From positions 992,001-1,056,000 of the forward strand of contig NZ_CP049158.1 of assembly GCF_011493005.1 (NCBI RefSeq): 64,000 nucleotides of DNA, in the 5' to 3' direction. Shown here piece by piece: positions 53,280 to 63,235 of this stretch. Both the position numbers and the translations under genes were made by a program. The notes under the pieces are model-generated. The model saw only the letters and a program-made list of their open reading frames with translations, had not been told where the DNA came from and searched no databases. How positions within the stretch are numbered: position 1 is the first letter of the stretch; each line of letters opens with the position of its first letter. The stretch comes from Caballeronia sp. SBC1 (GTDB lineage Bacteria; Pseudomonadota; Gammaproteobacteria; Burkholderiales; Burkholderiaceae).

Positions 53280-55415
53280 ATGACGTACCCCACTTCGCGC
53301 GACTGGATATTCTCGGTCAAGACCTTTGCGGCTTCCATGCTGGCGCTGTATATAGGCCTCAAGCTGGAGCTGCCGCGTCCTTACTGGGCAATGGCGACGG
53401 TTTATATCGTGTCGAATCCGTTCGTGGGGGCGACGCGTTCCAAGGCGCTGTATCGCGCGCTCGGCACCATGATCGGCGCGTCGGCCGCCGTGCTGTTCGT
53501 GCCGCCATTCGTAGAGTCGCCCTACTGGTTCAGCGCCGTGGTCGCGTTGTGGACGGGTACGCTGCTGCTTCTCGCCATCTCCGACCGCACCGCGCGCAGC
53601 TATGTGTTCATGCTGGCCGCCTACACCATGCCGCTGATCGCGCTGCCTTCCGTGATGAACCCCGCGGGCGTCTTCGACCTGGCTGTATCCCGGACCGAGG
53701 AGATCTTGCTCGGCATTGTGTGTGCGAGCGTGGTCGGCGGCACCATACTGCCGAATCGCCTTGCGCCAACGCTGATTGAGCGGACCGACGCGTGGTTCCG
53801 CGACGCCGCTTTCTATGCCCGCGAAACGCTCTCAGGGCGGGTCGGCGGCACGACCATCTCGGCGTGCCGGCAGCGGCTCGCGGTCACCGTCAACGCGCTC
53901 GAATTCCTGCTGAGCCAGCTTGCCTACGACCACACCCGGCCCGATATACTCGCGCGGGCGCAGGCGCTGCGTGGCCGGATGCAATTGCTGATGCCGATCA
54001 TGTCGGCGATCAGCGACCCGCTGGCGGCGTTGTTCAACGGCCAGAAACCGCCGCCTCCGGGGCTCGAGCCGCTACTCGCCGACATCGTCACATGGTTCGA
54101 CGAACCGCTGTCCGCGCGCACCGATTCAGCGTCATCCAGCCATGCCAATAACGACCCCAAGGCCGACGCCCTGCGCAGCCGGATCGCGAGCCTGCAACCC
54201 GACGCGGACACGCTGCGGACGTGGGAAGGCGCGCTGCTGTCGAACACGCTGTGGCGTTTGAAACAACTGGTCGATGTCTGGCAGGATTGCCGCGCGCTGC
54301 GCGTGATCATCACGAATGAACAAGGCAGTTGGCGGCCCCGTTACCGGCACTGGCGGCTGGGCGGCACGCAGCAATACTTCGATCGCGGCATGTTGCTGTT
54401 TTCGGCGGGTTCCGCCGTGCTGGCCATTTTCATCGCTTCGAGCCTCTGGATTGCATCCGGGTGGAACGACGGTGCGGGTGCCGTCACACTGGCCGCGGTT
54501 GCGTGCTGTTTCTTCGCCGCCCTCGATGAACCCGCGCCCCAGGTGTTCTCGTTCTTTATCTACACCTGCTTGGCCGTGGTGCTCGCCGGACTCTATCTGT
54601 TCGTCATCCTGCCGACGGTGCACGACTTCCCCATGCTCGTGATCATGTTCGCGGTTCCGTTCATCCTGATCGGCACGCTGATCCCGCGCCCGCAATTCAA
54701 CCTCGCGACCATGCTGACGGCGGTGAATACCGCCACGTTCATCAGTATCCAGGGAACCTACGACGCCAACTTCCTGACCTTCATGAACAGCAATCTGGCC
54801 GGCCCGGCGGGTTTGCTATTCGCGTTCGTCTGGACCCGCGTGACGCGGCCGTTCGGCTCCGAACTGGCAGCGGCCAGGCTGATTCGCTCGGGCTGGCGCG
54901 ACGTGGCGCTGAGCGCATCGACCCGGCCCGTCGATGACCAGAAAAACCACACCGCGCGCATGATCGACCGTCTCATGCAAGTCATCCCGCGTCTGGCCGC
55001 CAGCGACGACCAGCGTCATCCGTCCATCGAAAGTTTTCGCGATCTTCGCATTGCCTTCAACTCGCTCGACCTTCGGCGTCTGCGGCGACGTCTGCATGAC
55101 GCCGATCTCGCGTCGGTCGATCGCGTTCTGGAAGGCGTGCGCGCGTATTTCCAGCAGTGCGTGGAGCGCGGCGCGCGTCAGCCGGTGCCGGCGAGCCTGG
55201 AGACGGCTATCGATTTGGCGCTGGAACGCATCACGAGGCGCGGCGGCGCGGTGGAAGCGGAAGCGGCCGCCGTGGAAGTGCAGCCGGGCCAGACGCCGGC
55301 CGCTCCCGGCCGCCAGATTCGCGACGCGCTGCATGCGCTGGTAGGCATGCGTTTGTCGTTGTTTCCGGATACGCTCGCGTCCGCATTGCCGCCCCCGCCG
55401 GAGCCTGCTGCATGA
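53280..55415 (+). CDS. FUSC-family aromatic acid/fusaric acid efflux membrane protein
   Basis: 711 residues in the AaeB/FUSC layout: an N-terminal membrane half (FSVKTFAASMLALYIGLKLE, PRPYWAMATVYIVSNPFVGA, TRSKALYRALGTMIGASAAV), a cytoplasmic region of about 180 residues, a second membrane half (GMLLFSAGSAVLAIFIASSL, QVFSFFIYTCLAVVLAGLYL) and a C-terminal soluble tail. It forms the inner membrane part of a pump for aromatic carboxylic acids. DUF1656, HlyD and outer membrane factor genes follow in one operon. Confidence 0.94.
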   Translation: MTYPTSRDWIFSVKTFAASMLALYIGLKLELPRPYWAMATVYIVSNPFVGATRSKALYRALGTMIGASAAVLFVPPFVESPYWFSAVVALWTGTLLLLAISDRTARSYVFMLAAYTMPLIALPSVMNPAGVFDLAVSRTEEILLGIVCASVVGGTILPNRLAPTLIERTDAWFRDAAFYARETLSGRVGGTTISACRQRLAVTVNALEFLLSQLAYDHTRPDILARAQALRGRMQLLMPIMSAISDPLAALFNGQKPPPPGLEPLLADIVTWFDEPLSARTDSASSSHANNDPKADALRSRIASLQPDADTLRTWEGALLSNTLWRLKQLVDVWQDCRALRVIITNEQGSWRPRYRHWRLGGTQQYFDRGMLLFSAGSAVLAIFIASSLWIASGWNDGAGAVTLAAVACCFFAALDEPAPQVFSFFIYTCLAVVLAGLYLFVILPTVHDFPMLVIMFAVPFILIGTLIPRPQFNLATMLTAVNTATFISIQGTYDANFLTFMNSNLAGPAGLLFAFVWTRVTRPFGSELAAARLIRSGWRDVALSASTRPVDDQKNHTARMIDRLMQVIPRLAASDDQRHPSIESFRDLRIAFNSLDLRRLRRRLHDADLASVDRVLEGVRAYFQQCVERGARQPVPASLETAIDLALERITRRGGAVEAEAAAVEVQPGQTPAAPGRQIRDALHALVGMRLSLFPDTLASALPPPPEPAA

Positions 55416-55455
55416 CACGCCGCTCCTTCCATTCCTTTTTCCAAAGCACCCCGCG

Positions 55456-55665
55456 ATGATCGGTGAAATCGATATCTACGGCGTGTTCCTGCCCGCCGTG
55501 CTGGTGCTGATGCTGGTTTCGTACTTGCTCTGCCTGGTCGTCACGCGGGTATTCGCACGCGTCGGCCTGTACCGTTTCGTCTGGCATCGCTCCATTTTCG
55601 ATCTCGCGATCTACGTGATCGTGCTCGGCATCGTGGTCATTGTTTCGCATCGGCTATTACCGTGA
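55456..55665 (+). CDS. DUF1656 small membrane protein of the efflux pump
   Basis: 69 residues, matching the DUF1656/AaeX size. It begins IGEIDIYGVFLPAVLVLMLV, then two hydrophobic helices, with VGLYRFVWHRSIFDLAIYVI between. It occurs with FUSC and HlyD partners in many Proteobacteria as an accessory subunit. Its stop overlaps the GTG start of the HlyD gene (GTGA), so translation is coupled. Confidence 0.93.
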   Translation: MIGEIDIYGVFLPAVLVLMLVSYLLCLVVTRVFARVGLYRFVWHRSIFDLAIYVIVLGIVVIVSHRLLP

Positions 55666-56681
55666 AAAAAACCTGGTTCTCCGTTGGACAGATCCTCTTT
55701 ACGCTCGTCGTCGTGGCAATCGCCGCGTTCGTGTTGTGGCGGCTGGTCGACTACTACATGTTCGCGCCCTGGACCCGCGACGGCCATGTGCGCGCCGATG
55801 TCGTGCAAGTGGCGCCTGACGTGGGAGGCCTGATCGTGAGCGTGAACGTGGTCGACAACCAGCCGGTGAACGCCGGTCAGGTTCTGTTTGTCATCGATCA
55901 GGCGCGCTATGAACTCGCGCTGCGTCAGGCGCAGGCAACGGCCCTGCAGCGCCGCGCAACGCTCGATCAGGCCCGCCGCGAGGACGCCCGCAACCGCACG
56001 CTCGGCGACCTCGTCGCGCGTGAAGTGACGGAGGAAAGCCATTCGCGCGTGCAAACGGCGGAAGCGGCGCTCGCGGATGCGGATGTCGCTATTGATACCG
56101 CGCGGCTCAATTTGCAGCGCACGACAGTCGTGAGTCCCGTCGATGGTTATCTCAACGATCGCGCGCCGCGTACGGGCGAATATGTGACGGCGGGACGCTC
56201 GGTGTTGTCGGTGGTGGACCTGCATTCGTTCCGTGTCGATGGTTATTTCGAAGAGACGAAGCTCCACGGGATCGACATTGGGCAACCGGTGGATATCAAG
56301 GTGATGGGCGAGACAAAAATATTGCGCGGGCACGTGCAGAGCATTGTGGCGGGGATCGAGGATCGCGACCGCACGCAGGGCTCGAATCTGCTGCCGAACG
56401 TGAATCCCGCGTTTAGCTGGGTGCGGCTGGCGCAACGGATCCCGGTGCGAATCGCGCTGGATGAAGTGCCGGCAGATTTCCGCATGATCGCGGGGCGCAC
56501 GGCGACGGTGTCAGTGCGTGATATTGCGCCGCTCGCCAAATCGAACACGGTGATCGGTACAGGTGGCGCGAGCGGCGTCATTGCTGCTTCGGGTGCTTCA
56601 GGCGCTTCCGCTGCTGCTCCCGTGAGTGCCGCACCGGTTAGCGGCACTGCGACCGCCTCCGCGCCGGGTGCGAGTCAATGA
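55662..56681 (+). CDS. HlyD/EmrA-type membrane fusion protein
   Basis: 339 residues. One N-terminal membrane helix (GQILFTLVVVAIAAFVLWRL) is followed by a biotinyl-lipoyl-like half (RDGHVRADVVQVAPDVGGLI, NVVDNQPVNAGQVLFVIDQA), a short coiled hairpin (about 85-135), and a beta barrel (VDGYFEETKLHGIDIGQPVD). It bridges the FUSC pump to the outer membrane factor. The C-terminal 35 residues are low-complexity Ala/Ser/Gly. It overlaps the next gene by ATGA. Confidence 0.94.
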   Translation: MKKTWFSVGQILFTLVVVAIAAFVLWRLVDYYMFAPWTRDGHVRADVVQVAPDVGGLIVSVNVVDNQPVNAGQVLFVIDQARYELALRQAQATALQRRATLDQARREDARNRTLGDLVAREVTEESHSRVQTAEAALADADVAIDTARLNLQRTTVVSPVDGYLNDRAPRTGEYVTAGRSVLSVVDLHSFRVDGYFEETKLHGIDIGQPVDIKVMGETKILRGHVQSIVAGIEDRDRTQGSNLLPNVNPAFSWVRLAQRIPVRIALDEVPADFRMIAGRTATVSVRDIAPLAKSNTVIGTGGASGVIAASGASGASAAAPVSAAPVSGTATASAPGASQ

Positions 56682-58168
56682 AGATGCCGCGCGCTCTCGT
56701 CCTGACGCCGTTCGTGCTCGCGCTTGCCGCGTGTTTTACGGTTGGTCCCGACTACTCGGTGCCGAAAGACGCCGTCGTCAATGCACCATTCGCCAACGCC
56801 CCGCTCGACGGCGCGAATGGTCAGTCGACGATATCCGCCGGCCCCGTACCGGCGCACTGGTGGCGTCTCTACGATGACCCCGTCCTCGACGATCTGGTCC
56901 AGCAAGCCATGGCATCGAACACGGATCTGCGCGTCGCCGCCGCCAATCTCGGCCGCTCGCGCGCCGCGCTCACCGTGGCACAGGCGCAAGGCGGTTTTTC
57001 GGGAGGTACGTCGGGGGCGTTCAAACGCGCGCAGGAATCGGCGGAGCAATACCTGCTCACGGAGAAGATTCCCGTCGCGAATGAAGGTGATATCGGCATC
57101 AACATTTCTTATGAGCTCGATCTGTTCGGCACGCTTCGCCGGGGCGTGGAAGCCGCGCGCGCCGATAGCGATGCAACCCAGGCAGCAGCCGATCTCGCCC
57201 GCATTACGGTGGTAGCCGACGTAGTGCGCGCTTACGTGCAGAATTGCTCGGCGGCGGAAGAGCTTGGCATCGCGCAGCGCTCGCTCGACTTGCAGCGCCA
57301 GCGGGTGTCCGTATCGCGACGATTGCAGCAGGCGGGTCGCGGCAATGCGCCCGATGTCACGAGCGGCCAGACGCAAGTGGAAACGCTCTCGGCAAATATT
57401 CCGGTCTACACGGCACGCCGGCGGATCGCTCAATATCAGCTCGCCACGCTGCTGGTGCGTGCGCCCGCCGATCTGCCCAAGGGCGTGTTTGCCTGCAACA
57501 AGACACCGGTGATCGCGCAGCCGCTGCCCGTCGGCGATGGCGCCGCGCTGCTGCGCCGGCGCCCAGACGTACGCGAGGCGGAACGCAAGCTCGCTGGCTC
57601 GACAGCGAGGATCGGCGTAGCCACGGGTGCGCTGTTTCCAACGGTGACCCTCGGGGCATCGGCGGGGCTCACGGGGGTGCTTGAGGATCTCGGCACACAA
57701 CCGACCGCACGATGGGGCTTCGGTCCTCTGATTAGCTGGAGCTTCCCCGTGAACGGTCAGCGCGGGCGGATTCAAGCCGCGCAATACGGTGCCGATGCCG
57801 CACTTGCCCAGTTCGATGGCGTCGTGTTGAAGGCGCTGCGGGAAACGCAATCCAGCCTCGCCACGTATGCCGCCGATTACACCCGCGCCGATGCATTGAC
57901 GGCCGCACAGAAATCAGCGGCTGAATCCGCCGATCAGACCCATCGATTCTTTCTCGCTGGGCGGGAATCGTTTATCGCCGATCTGGATGCAACGCGGACC
58001 CTGACATCGACGAATTCGCAGTTGGCTGCGGCGAGAGGTCAGGTCGCGCTCGATCAGGTCAACTTGTTCCTGGCGCTAGGCGGTGGATGGGAGATGGACC
58101 CGAACCAGGACCCGGCCAAGGCAGCTGCTGCGCCGGTGGGAGCAAGTGCGGGTGCGCCGAGCCAGTAA
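56678..58168 (+). CDS. NodT-type outer membrane efflux lipoprotein
   Basis: 496 residues. A lipoprotein leader ends at the lipobox LALAAC (Cys19). The TolC-like barrel/tunnel repeats are visible: HWWRLYDDPVLDDLVQQAMA, then ADSDATQAAADLARITVVAD and the second half APADLPKGVFACNKTPVIAQ, RRRPDVREAERKLAGSTARI, GVATGALFPTVTLGASAGLT. It forms the exit duct of the pump. Last gene of the MarR-FUSC-DUF1656-HlyD-OMF operon. Confidence 0.94.
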   Translation: MKMPRALVLTPFVLALAACFTVGPDYSVPKDAVVNAPFANAPLDGANGQSTISAGPVPAHWWRLYDDPVLDDLVQQAMASNTDLRVAAANLGRSRAALTVAQAQGGFSGGTSGAFKRAQESAEQYLLTEKIPVANEGDIGINISYELDLFGTLRRGVEAARADSDATQAAADLARITVVADVVRAYVQNCSAAEELGIAQRSLDLQRQRVSVSRRLQQAGRGNAPDVTSGQTQVETLSANIPVYTARRRIAQYQLATLLVRAPADLPKGVFACNKTPVIAQPLPVGDGAALLRRRPDVREAERKLAGSTARIGVATGALFPTVTLGASAGLTGVLEDLGTQPTARWGFGPLISWSFPVNGQRGRIQAAQYGADAALAQFDGVVLKALRETQSSLATYAADYTRADALTAAQKSAAESADQTHRFFLAGRESFIADLDATRTLTSTNSQLAAARGQVALDQVNLFLALGGGWEMDPNQDPAKAAAAPVGASAGAPSQ

Positions 58169-58447
58169 AGCGGGTGGACGTGTTTGTCGGCTGATGAGTT
58201 AGATCGTCATCCTGACTAATAAATTGGCTTGATCGCGTTGTGACTGGTTATGTCGACGCCCGTTTGGAAGCCTGCGTCGATAAATACAAAACCGTCGTGA
58301 CCGCGTATCTGACAGAACGCGTAAGCTAGGTCTGAAGCCGCCCCTGGAATCATTTTTCCCGGCGGCATGCAGGTTGCTTCGAAGAACTTCCTGCGCGCAC
58401 GCCCATATTAGGGGAACATGCGCCATGTACTTCGATACCCGCGGCCT

Positions 58448-59512
58448 ATGAAAACGTTCCATTGCAATCATTGCAATCAGCTGGTTTTCTTCGAGAATTT
58501 TCGCTGCGAACGCTGCGAATCGCTGCTTGGTTTTATCCCGGAAATTGCTGAAATCAGCGCTTTCGAAGACGCAGGCGAGAGCCTGTGGCGCAGCCGGCAC
58601 CCTGAACACCGGGATACGCTGTACAGGCGCTGTCATAACTACGAAGTCGAAAAAGTCTGCAACTGGATGGTTCCGGCCGAGTCCCCAGACCCGCTGTGCC
58701 ACGCCTGCCGCCTGACGCACACTATTCCCAACCTTGGCGTGCCGAACCGCCGCTACTACTGGTTCAGGCTGGAAGCGGCCAAACGCCGCCTGCTCTACAC
58801 GCTCGGTGCGCTGGGACTGCGCGTGGAGTCACGTCGGGAGAATCCGAAAACCGGGCTGCAGTTCAGATTCCTGGAAGACAAACGCGGTAAAAGAGTGCTG
58901 ACCGGTCACAACAAGGGCCTGATCACCATGAACATCGCGGAAGCCGATGACGCGCAACGGGAACGCGTCCGGCTTTCGATGGGCGAGCCCTACCGGACTT
59001 TGCTGGGCCATTTCCGGCACGAGATTGGTCACTACTATTTCGATCGGCTGGTCGCCGATACGCCGTGGATTAGGGGATTTCGTAAGCTATTCGGCGACGA
59101 GCGGGCGAATTATCGCGAAGCGCTGGCAAAGCACTACAAGGACGGAGCGCCGCCGGACTGGGGCAAATCGTTTGTCAGTGCGTACGCGACCACGCATCCG
59201 TGGGAGGATTGGGCGGAAACCTGGGCGCACTACCTGCACATTGTGGACACCGTCGATACCGCCATGGCGTGCGGCGTCGCGCTCATGCCGGGGAACTCGC
59301 TGGACCCTACCTTGGAGGCTAAGCCACCGCCTGGCGAAGCTACCTTCGATCATCTGATGAAACAGTGGTTTCCCCTCACCTACGCGTTGAACAGCCTGAA
59401 TCGTAGTCTGGGCATGCCGGACGCTTATCCGTTCGCCCTCGCACCGCCCGTTGTCGAAAAATTGCGATTCGTGGATCGGGTGATCGCGGGGTCGAGGCAC
59501 ATCGGGCAGTGA
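58448..59512 (+). CDS. putative zinc-binding metallopeptidase with N-terminal zinc ribbon
   Basis: 354 residues from MKTFHCNHCNQLVFF; an ATG ten codons earlier is not supported. A zinc ribbon is formed by CNHC and CERC (residues 6-23), and a second Cys set by CNW and CHAC (71-87). The protease motif HEIGHYYFD (His191, Glu192, His195) is followed by DWAETWAHYLHIVDT, supplying further acidic/His ligands. The COG4307-like family is widespread in Proteobacteria without known substrates. It stands alone after the efflux operon. Confidence 0.85.
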   Translation: MKTFHCNHCNQLVFFENFRCERCESLLGFIPEIAEISAFEDAGESLWRSRHPEHRDTLYRRCHNYEVEKVCNWMVPAESPDPLCHACRLTHTIPNLGVPNRRYYWFRLEAAKRRLLYTLGALGLRVESRRENPKTGLQFRFLEDKRGKRVLTGHNKGLITMNIAEADDAQRERVRLSMGEPYRTLLGHFRHEIGHYYFDRLVADTPWIRGFRKLFGDERANYREALAKHYKDGAPPDWGKSFVSAYATTHPWEDWAETWAHYLHIVDTVDTAMACGVALMPGNSLDPTLEAKPPPGEATFDHLMKQWFPLTYALNSLNRSLGMPDAYPFALAPPVVEKLRFVDRVIAGSRHIGQ

Positions 59513-59800
59513 CTGGTTCGCTCGCGCCGGTGGACGGTTTTTTTTGGAGCTTTGGCGGTTTTGGCGTTTGCGGTCGGGTTGATGCCGGGTTGCCAGGTTC
59601 CAGGGTTAGCGGTCTGAGTCCATGTCGGGTTGCTGCTTTCAGCCTTAGCGGTCTGCTTAGGTTAGCTGATTTCTTTATCACTTTTAGCCACTGCGCGTGG
59701 CAGCGCGTCATTTCTTTGTCCAAAGCGACAAAGAAACGAAGCAAAGAAAACGCTTTCAAACCACGCTACCCTAAGTGTCCACAGCGTGCAGTTCCCATTC
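59513..59800. repeat. dispersed Burkholderia-type intergenic repeat with hairpin
   Basis: The centre is a perfect 10-bp inverted repeat, TTTCTTTGTC at 59711-59720 and GACAAAGAAA at 59727-59736, then GAAGCAAAGAAA. The preceding GCCACTGCGCGTGGC and the GGTTTTGGCG-rich left part match, from memory, a repeat found between genes in many Paraburkholderia genomes. It gives rise to open frames often called hypothetical proteins. It may terminate transcription of the metallopeptidase gene. Confidence 0.6.
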
Positions 59801-59972
59801 ATAGGTGCCCCAAAAGCACGGTGCTCGCTAGAGCCACCAATGTGTGAAACCCTCCTTCTCGCGAATCCTTACACGAACACGCTTCGCCCCTAACGCTCTC
59901 GGGCAAGCACCAGATGTCGAGGAACCGGTACGGCATCACGCCCACTTGTCGCTTCGGTTCTTCGTGGATTGC

Positions 59973-61331
59973 CTAATTAGCGGCAGTGAAAGCAACATCG
60001 GCGGCAGCATCAGGCTGTGCGCCACCCGCCCCATGCAGCGAGACCTTCGACGTTTCCGGCAACATCAATCCACCAATCAATCCCATCACCGAGATCACAA
60101 TCAAATACAACGCCGGCGACATATTGTTGCCCGTCGTCGTGATCAGCCACGTGGCAACAAGCGGCGCCGTACCGCCGAAAACCGTGTAGGCCAAGTTGTA
60201 GGTAATGGCGGAAGCTGTATAACGCGTGCGCGTCGGAAACACCTCCGACAACAACGGCGCCGTGACCACGCCCGACAACACCGCCCCAATCGCCAGCATG
60301 CCCACGCCAATCACCGACAGCAAAAAGTGCCCCGACCCCGCCAGCGAGAACGACGGATAGACGGTCGCGATCAGGATCACGCACGTCGTCAACACAGTCT
60401 TCCGGCGGCCGACCCAGTCCGAATAAAGGCCAGCCAGCGGGCACAGCGCCGCCGCGAAAAACAACGCGATCACCGTGATCAGCAGCGACGTTGCGCGATT
60501 CAACCCACCCGCTACTTGCAAATAAGTCGCGAAATAAGTAGTGAACATGTAGAACGACAACGCCGTCACCGAAATGAACGCCCCCAGTTTCAAAATGCCC
60601 CCCGCCTGCGTGCGCAACGTGTCGCGCAGCGGCGCATGCGCCACGTCATGCTCGCCCTCAAGCGCGCGGAAAGCCGGGGTTTCGTTAAGGTTCATGCGCA
60701 AGTACAGCCCAATCAGGCCAATGGGCGCGGCGGCCAGGAACGGGACGCGCCAGCCCCAGGCGCTCATGGCATCGGCGGAAAGCGACGCGTCGAGTGCATA
60801 GGCAACGATCGCAGCCACCGCGAAAGACGAGAACGTCGATACCGGCACGAAGCTGCCGTAACGCGCCCGCTTATGCTGCGGCGCGTGCTCCATCACGTAA
60901 GCGCAAGCGCCGGCATATTCGCCGCCGGCGGAGAAACCCTGCACGCAGCGGATGACCGTCAGCAGGAATGGCGCGAACGCGCCGACTGCGGCATACGTCG
61001 GTAACAAACCGATCAGCGTGGTCGCCCCGGCCATCATCAGGATCGTCAACGCAAGCGTGCGCTTGCGGCCAATGCGGTCACCAATCACGCCGAACACAAT
61101 GCCGCCCAGCGGCCGGAATGCAAACGCCACGGCGAAAACGGCGAAGGTCTTGAGCAGTCCGACCGCCGGATCGCCACTCGGGAAGAACTCGCGCGTGAGA
61201 ATAGTCGCGAGAAAACCATATGCGGCAAAGTCGAACCATTCGACGAAGTTGCCGATCGATGCCGCCAGAATCACCTTACGCAGCGTTTTCAGATCGACTT
61301 CAGGGGGCGATGCTTCCAACGTTCTCGACAT
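59973..61331 (-). CDS. MHS-family MFS transporter (organic acid/betaine symporter type)
   Basis: 452 residues. The N-terminal block (VILAASIGNFVEWFDFAAYG, FLATILTREFFPSGDPAVGL) and FAFRPLGGIVFGVIGDRIGR are diagnostic for the metabolite:H+ symporter family (ProP, KgtP, CitA relatives). RCVQGFSAGGEYAGACAYVM and the C-terminal FPTRTRYTASAITYNLAY are also typical. It imports a carboxylate or zwitterion with protons. Substrate not predictable. Confidence 0.92.
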   Translation of the reverse strand: MSRTLEASPPEVDLKTLRKVILAASIGNFVEWFDFAAYGFLATILTREFFPSGDPAVGLLKTFAVFAVAFAFRPLGGIVFGVIGDRIGRKRTLALTILMMAGATTLIGLLPTYAAVGAFAPFLLTVIRCVQGFSAGGEYAGACAYVMEHAPQHKRARYGSFVPVSTFSSFAVAAIVAYALDASLSADAMSAWGWRVPFLAAAPIGLIGLYLRMNLNETPAFRALEGEHDVAHAPLRDTLRTQAGGILKLGAFISVTALSFYMFTTYFATYLQVAGGLNRATSLLITVIALFFAAALCPLAGLYSDWVGRRKTVLTTCVILIATVYPSFSLAGSGHFLLSVIGVGMLAIGAVLSGVVTAPLLSEVFPTRTRYTASAITYNLAYTVFGGTAPLVATWLITTTGNNMSPALYLIVISVMGLIGGLMLPETSKVSLHGAGGAQPDAAADVAFTAAN

Positions 61332-61665
61332 TCGATGACTCCCGGGAAAAGGAACGGCGTTCAGGATATTTTTTTAGCGAGCCGGCACACCGGAAACGCG
61401 CTGGATGGGTCCCTTTGAGTAGATGCGACCATAAACCCCGCTCCTAGAACGATCACGTCATGGTGATAGGATCAAAGCGACATCGGTCCCGCCAGCGAGT
61501 CGTGTAGCCGATGCCGTGCAGCCGATGCGAACGCAGCGCTCCTAACGAATGGGGACACGGCCTACCACTTGCAAAATCTGCGTGCAACAGAACTCGCATA
61601 CCATTGAGGGCTCGAGCCTCAGTCAAAGCACCCTATGCTTTTCACTGCCCGCCGCTCAAAAACAA
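61332..61665. other. non-coding interval
   Basis: About 330 bases between the MHS transporter start and the thioesterase stop. No supported gene; it should contain the transporter promoter (minus strand). Confidence 0.5.
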
Positions 61666-62070
61666 TCACTTCTTCCCGTGCGAACCAGCATATTTGAATG
61701 TCCCTTGTGCGCTGGCAATCAGAAGCTTGTCATCGACCCACGCTTCGCCACGCGAGAAAAAGATACTGCGCCCCTGCCGCTCGATAAAACCTTTTGCCGT
61801 CACACTCTCACCCAACCCGGTGTCGAGATAATTGACCGTCAGAGAAAGCGTGAAACCGTGAATGGCCGGTTCGCCGTCAGCTGCATAGAGACCTGCGTAA
61901 CCGCATGCGGCATCGAGTAAGGTCGCTACCGCGCCGCCTTGCAACACGCCTTGGCGGTTCAGGTTACGGGCTTGGATCGGCATGCGGAACTCCGCGTAAC
62001 CACTCTTCCACGCAACCAGGCGTGCATCGAGGAATTCGAGAAACGGATTGTCGAGAATGAAATCGGACAT
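61666..62070 (-). CDS. PaaI-family hotdog thioesterase
   Basis: 134 residues from MSDFILDNPFLEFL, with AGGAG nine bases upstream; the longer frame begins over the promoter. The hotdog fold is clear (RNLNRQGVLQGGAVATLLDA, ACGYAGLYAADGEP, TLSLTVNYLDTGLGESVTAK). The usual HGG of PaaI reads LQGG here, with Gln replacing the common His. It hydrolyses acyl-CoA esters. It is divergent from the HMG-CoA-lyase-family gene, fitting an acyl-CoA degradation module. Confidence 0.87.
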   Translation of the reverse strand: MSDFILDNPFLEFLDARLVAWKSGYAEFRMPIQARNLNRQGVLQGGAVATLLDAACGYAGLYAADGEPAIHGFTLSLTVNYLDTGLGESVTAKGFIERQGRSIFFSRGEAWVDDKLLIASAQGTFKYAGSHGKK

Positions 62071-62271
62071 GGAAAAAAGCTCCTGCTGGAGAGTAATGTT
62101 TAACCAAAACTGTGCCATGACGAAGCATTTGGCGTGCGAAGGCGCTCGGGCGATCCTTGGCGCGAGCCTTTCCAATTTGGAAACGGTCGTGGAAAATCCA
62201 CCGATTTTCAGGCCACCGACGCAGGTTCATCATGTCTTTATAACGCGTCACTATCCGACATGAGGAGCCCC

Positions 62272-63225
62272 ATGAAACGCCTGTATATCCAGGAAGTCGC
62301 GACCCGCGACGGCTTTCAGAACGAAAAACAATTCGTCGATACCGACGCGAAAATTACCTTGATCGATGCCCTGAGCGCCTGCGGATTCGCGAAGATAGAA
62401 GTGACGTCGTTTACATCGCCGAAAGCCATTCCCGCGCTGCGCGACGCCGAAGCCGTCATGCATGGCATCGCGCGGCGCGAAGGCGTGGTCTACACCGCGC
62501 TCGTGCCGAACGTGCGTGGAGCGGAACGCGCGTTGTCGTGCGGTGTCGATGAAGTCAACCTCGTGATGTCGGTGAGCGAGACCCACAACCGCGCGAACCT
62601 GCGCATGAGCCGCGAACAGTCGTTCGCACAATTAAGCGAAGTGATCGGCGTGGTGAAGACAACGCCAGTAGCCATCAACGTGTCGTTGTCCACGTCGATG
62701 GGTTGCCCCATGGAGGGCGACGTCGCGGTGGAAGAAGTGCTGCGCTGGACCGAGCGTTTCGCCAGTCTCGGCGTGCACGGCGTGACGCTCTGCGACACCA
62801 CCGGCATGGCGTTCCCCTCACAGGTGAAGGCACTTTGCGAACGCGTGCGCGCGGCATTCCCCGCACTCGAACTCACGCTGCACTTCCACAACACGCGCGG
62901 CATGGCTCTGGCCAACACGCTGACGGCGCTGGATGCAGGCATCGATCGTTTCGATGCATCGCTTGGCGGCATTGGAGGGTGTCCCTATGCACCCGGTGCA
63001 ACCGGCAACGTGTGCACGGAAGAACTGGTGCATATGCTGGAACTGGACGGCTACGACACCGGCGTCGACCTCAACGCGGCGCTCAACGCAGCGGCGTTGC
63101 TGCCGCGCCTGATAGGTCACGACGTGCCGAGCCAGATCCTCAAGGCCGGCCGCCGGCTCGACCTGCATGACGCGCCGCCAATAGACGCAGGTAGCGTCCC
63201 CGCACAACAGGCAGTTGCCAAGTAA
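62272..63225 (+). CDS. hydroxymethylglutaryl-CoA lyase family enzyme
   Basis: 317 residues from MKRLYIQEVATRDGFQNEKQ, with GAGGAG upstream. A DRE-TIM metallolyase: EVATRDGFQNE replaces the common DGLQ, FAKIEVTSFTSPKAIPALRD and EVNLVMSVSETHNRANL are family motifs, and metal His ligands are in LTLHFHNTRGMALAN. The Cys loop GGIGGCPYAPGATGNVCTEE matches HMG-CoA lyase. It would cleave HMG-CoA or a related 3-hydroxyacyl-CoA to an acetyl-CoA and a keto acid. A VOC gene follows after 10 bases. Leucine or side-chain catabolism is plausible. Confidence 0.92.
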   Translation: MKRLYIQEVATRDGFQNEKQFVDTDAKITLIDALSACGFAKIEVTSFTSPKAIPALRDAEAVMHGIARREGVVYTALVPNVRGAERALSCGVDEVNLVMSVSETHNRANLRMSREQSFAQLSEVIGVVKTTPVAINVSLSTSMGCPMEGDVAVEEVLRWTERFASLGVHGVTLCDTTGMAFPSQVKALCERVRAAFPALELTLHFHNTRGMALANTLTALDAGIDRFDASLGGIGGCPYAPGATGNVCTEELVHMLELDGYDTGVDLNAALNAAALLPRLIGHDVPSQILKAGRRLDLHDAPPIDAGSVPAQQAVAK

Positions 63226-63235
63226 GGAGCCTGAC

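Noticed and set aside
59376..59759. 127-codon minus-strand frame (KEMTRCHAQWLKVIKKSANL)
   Set aside because: It arises from the dispersed repeat and overlaps the metallopeptidase gene; similar frames are often annotated as hypothetical proteins but reflect the repeat, not a gene.
59844..61004. 386-codon Arg-rich frame opposite the MHS transporter
   Set aside because: Extremely Arg/His/Gln-rich translation, typical of an antisense membrane-protein gene.
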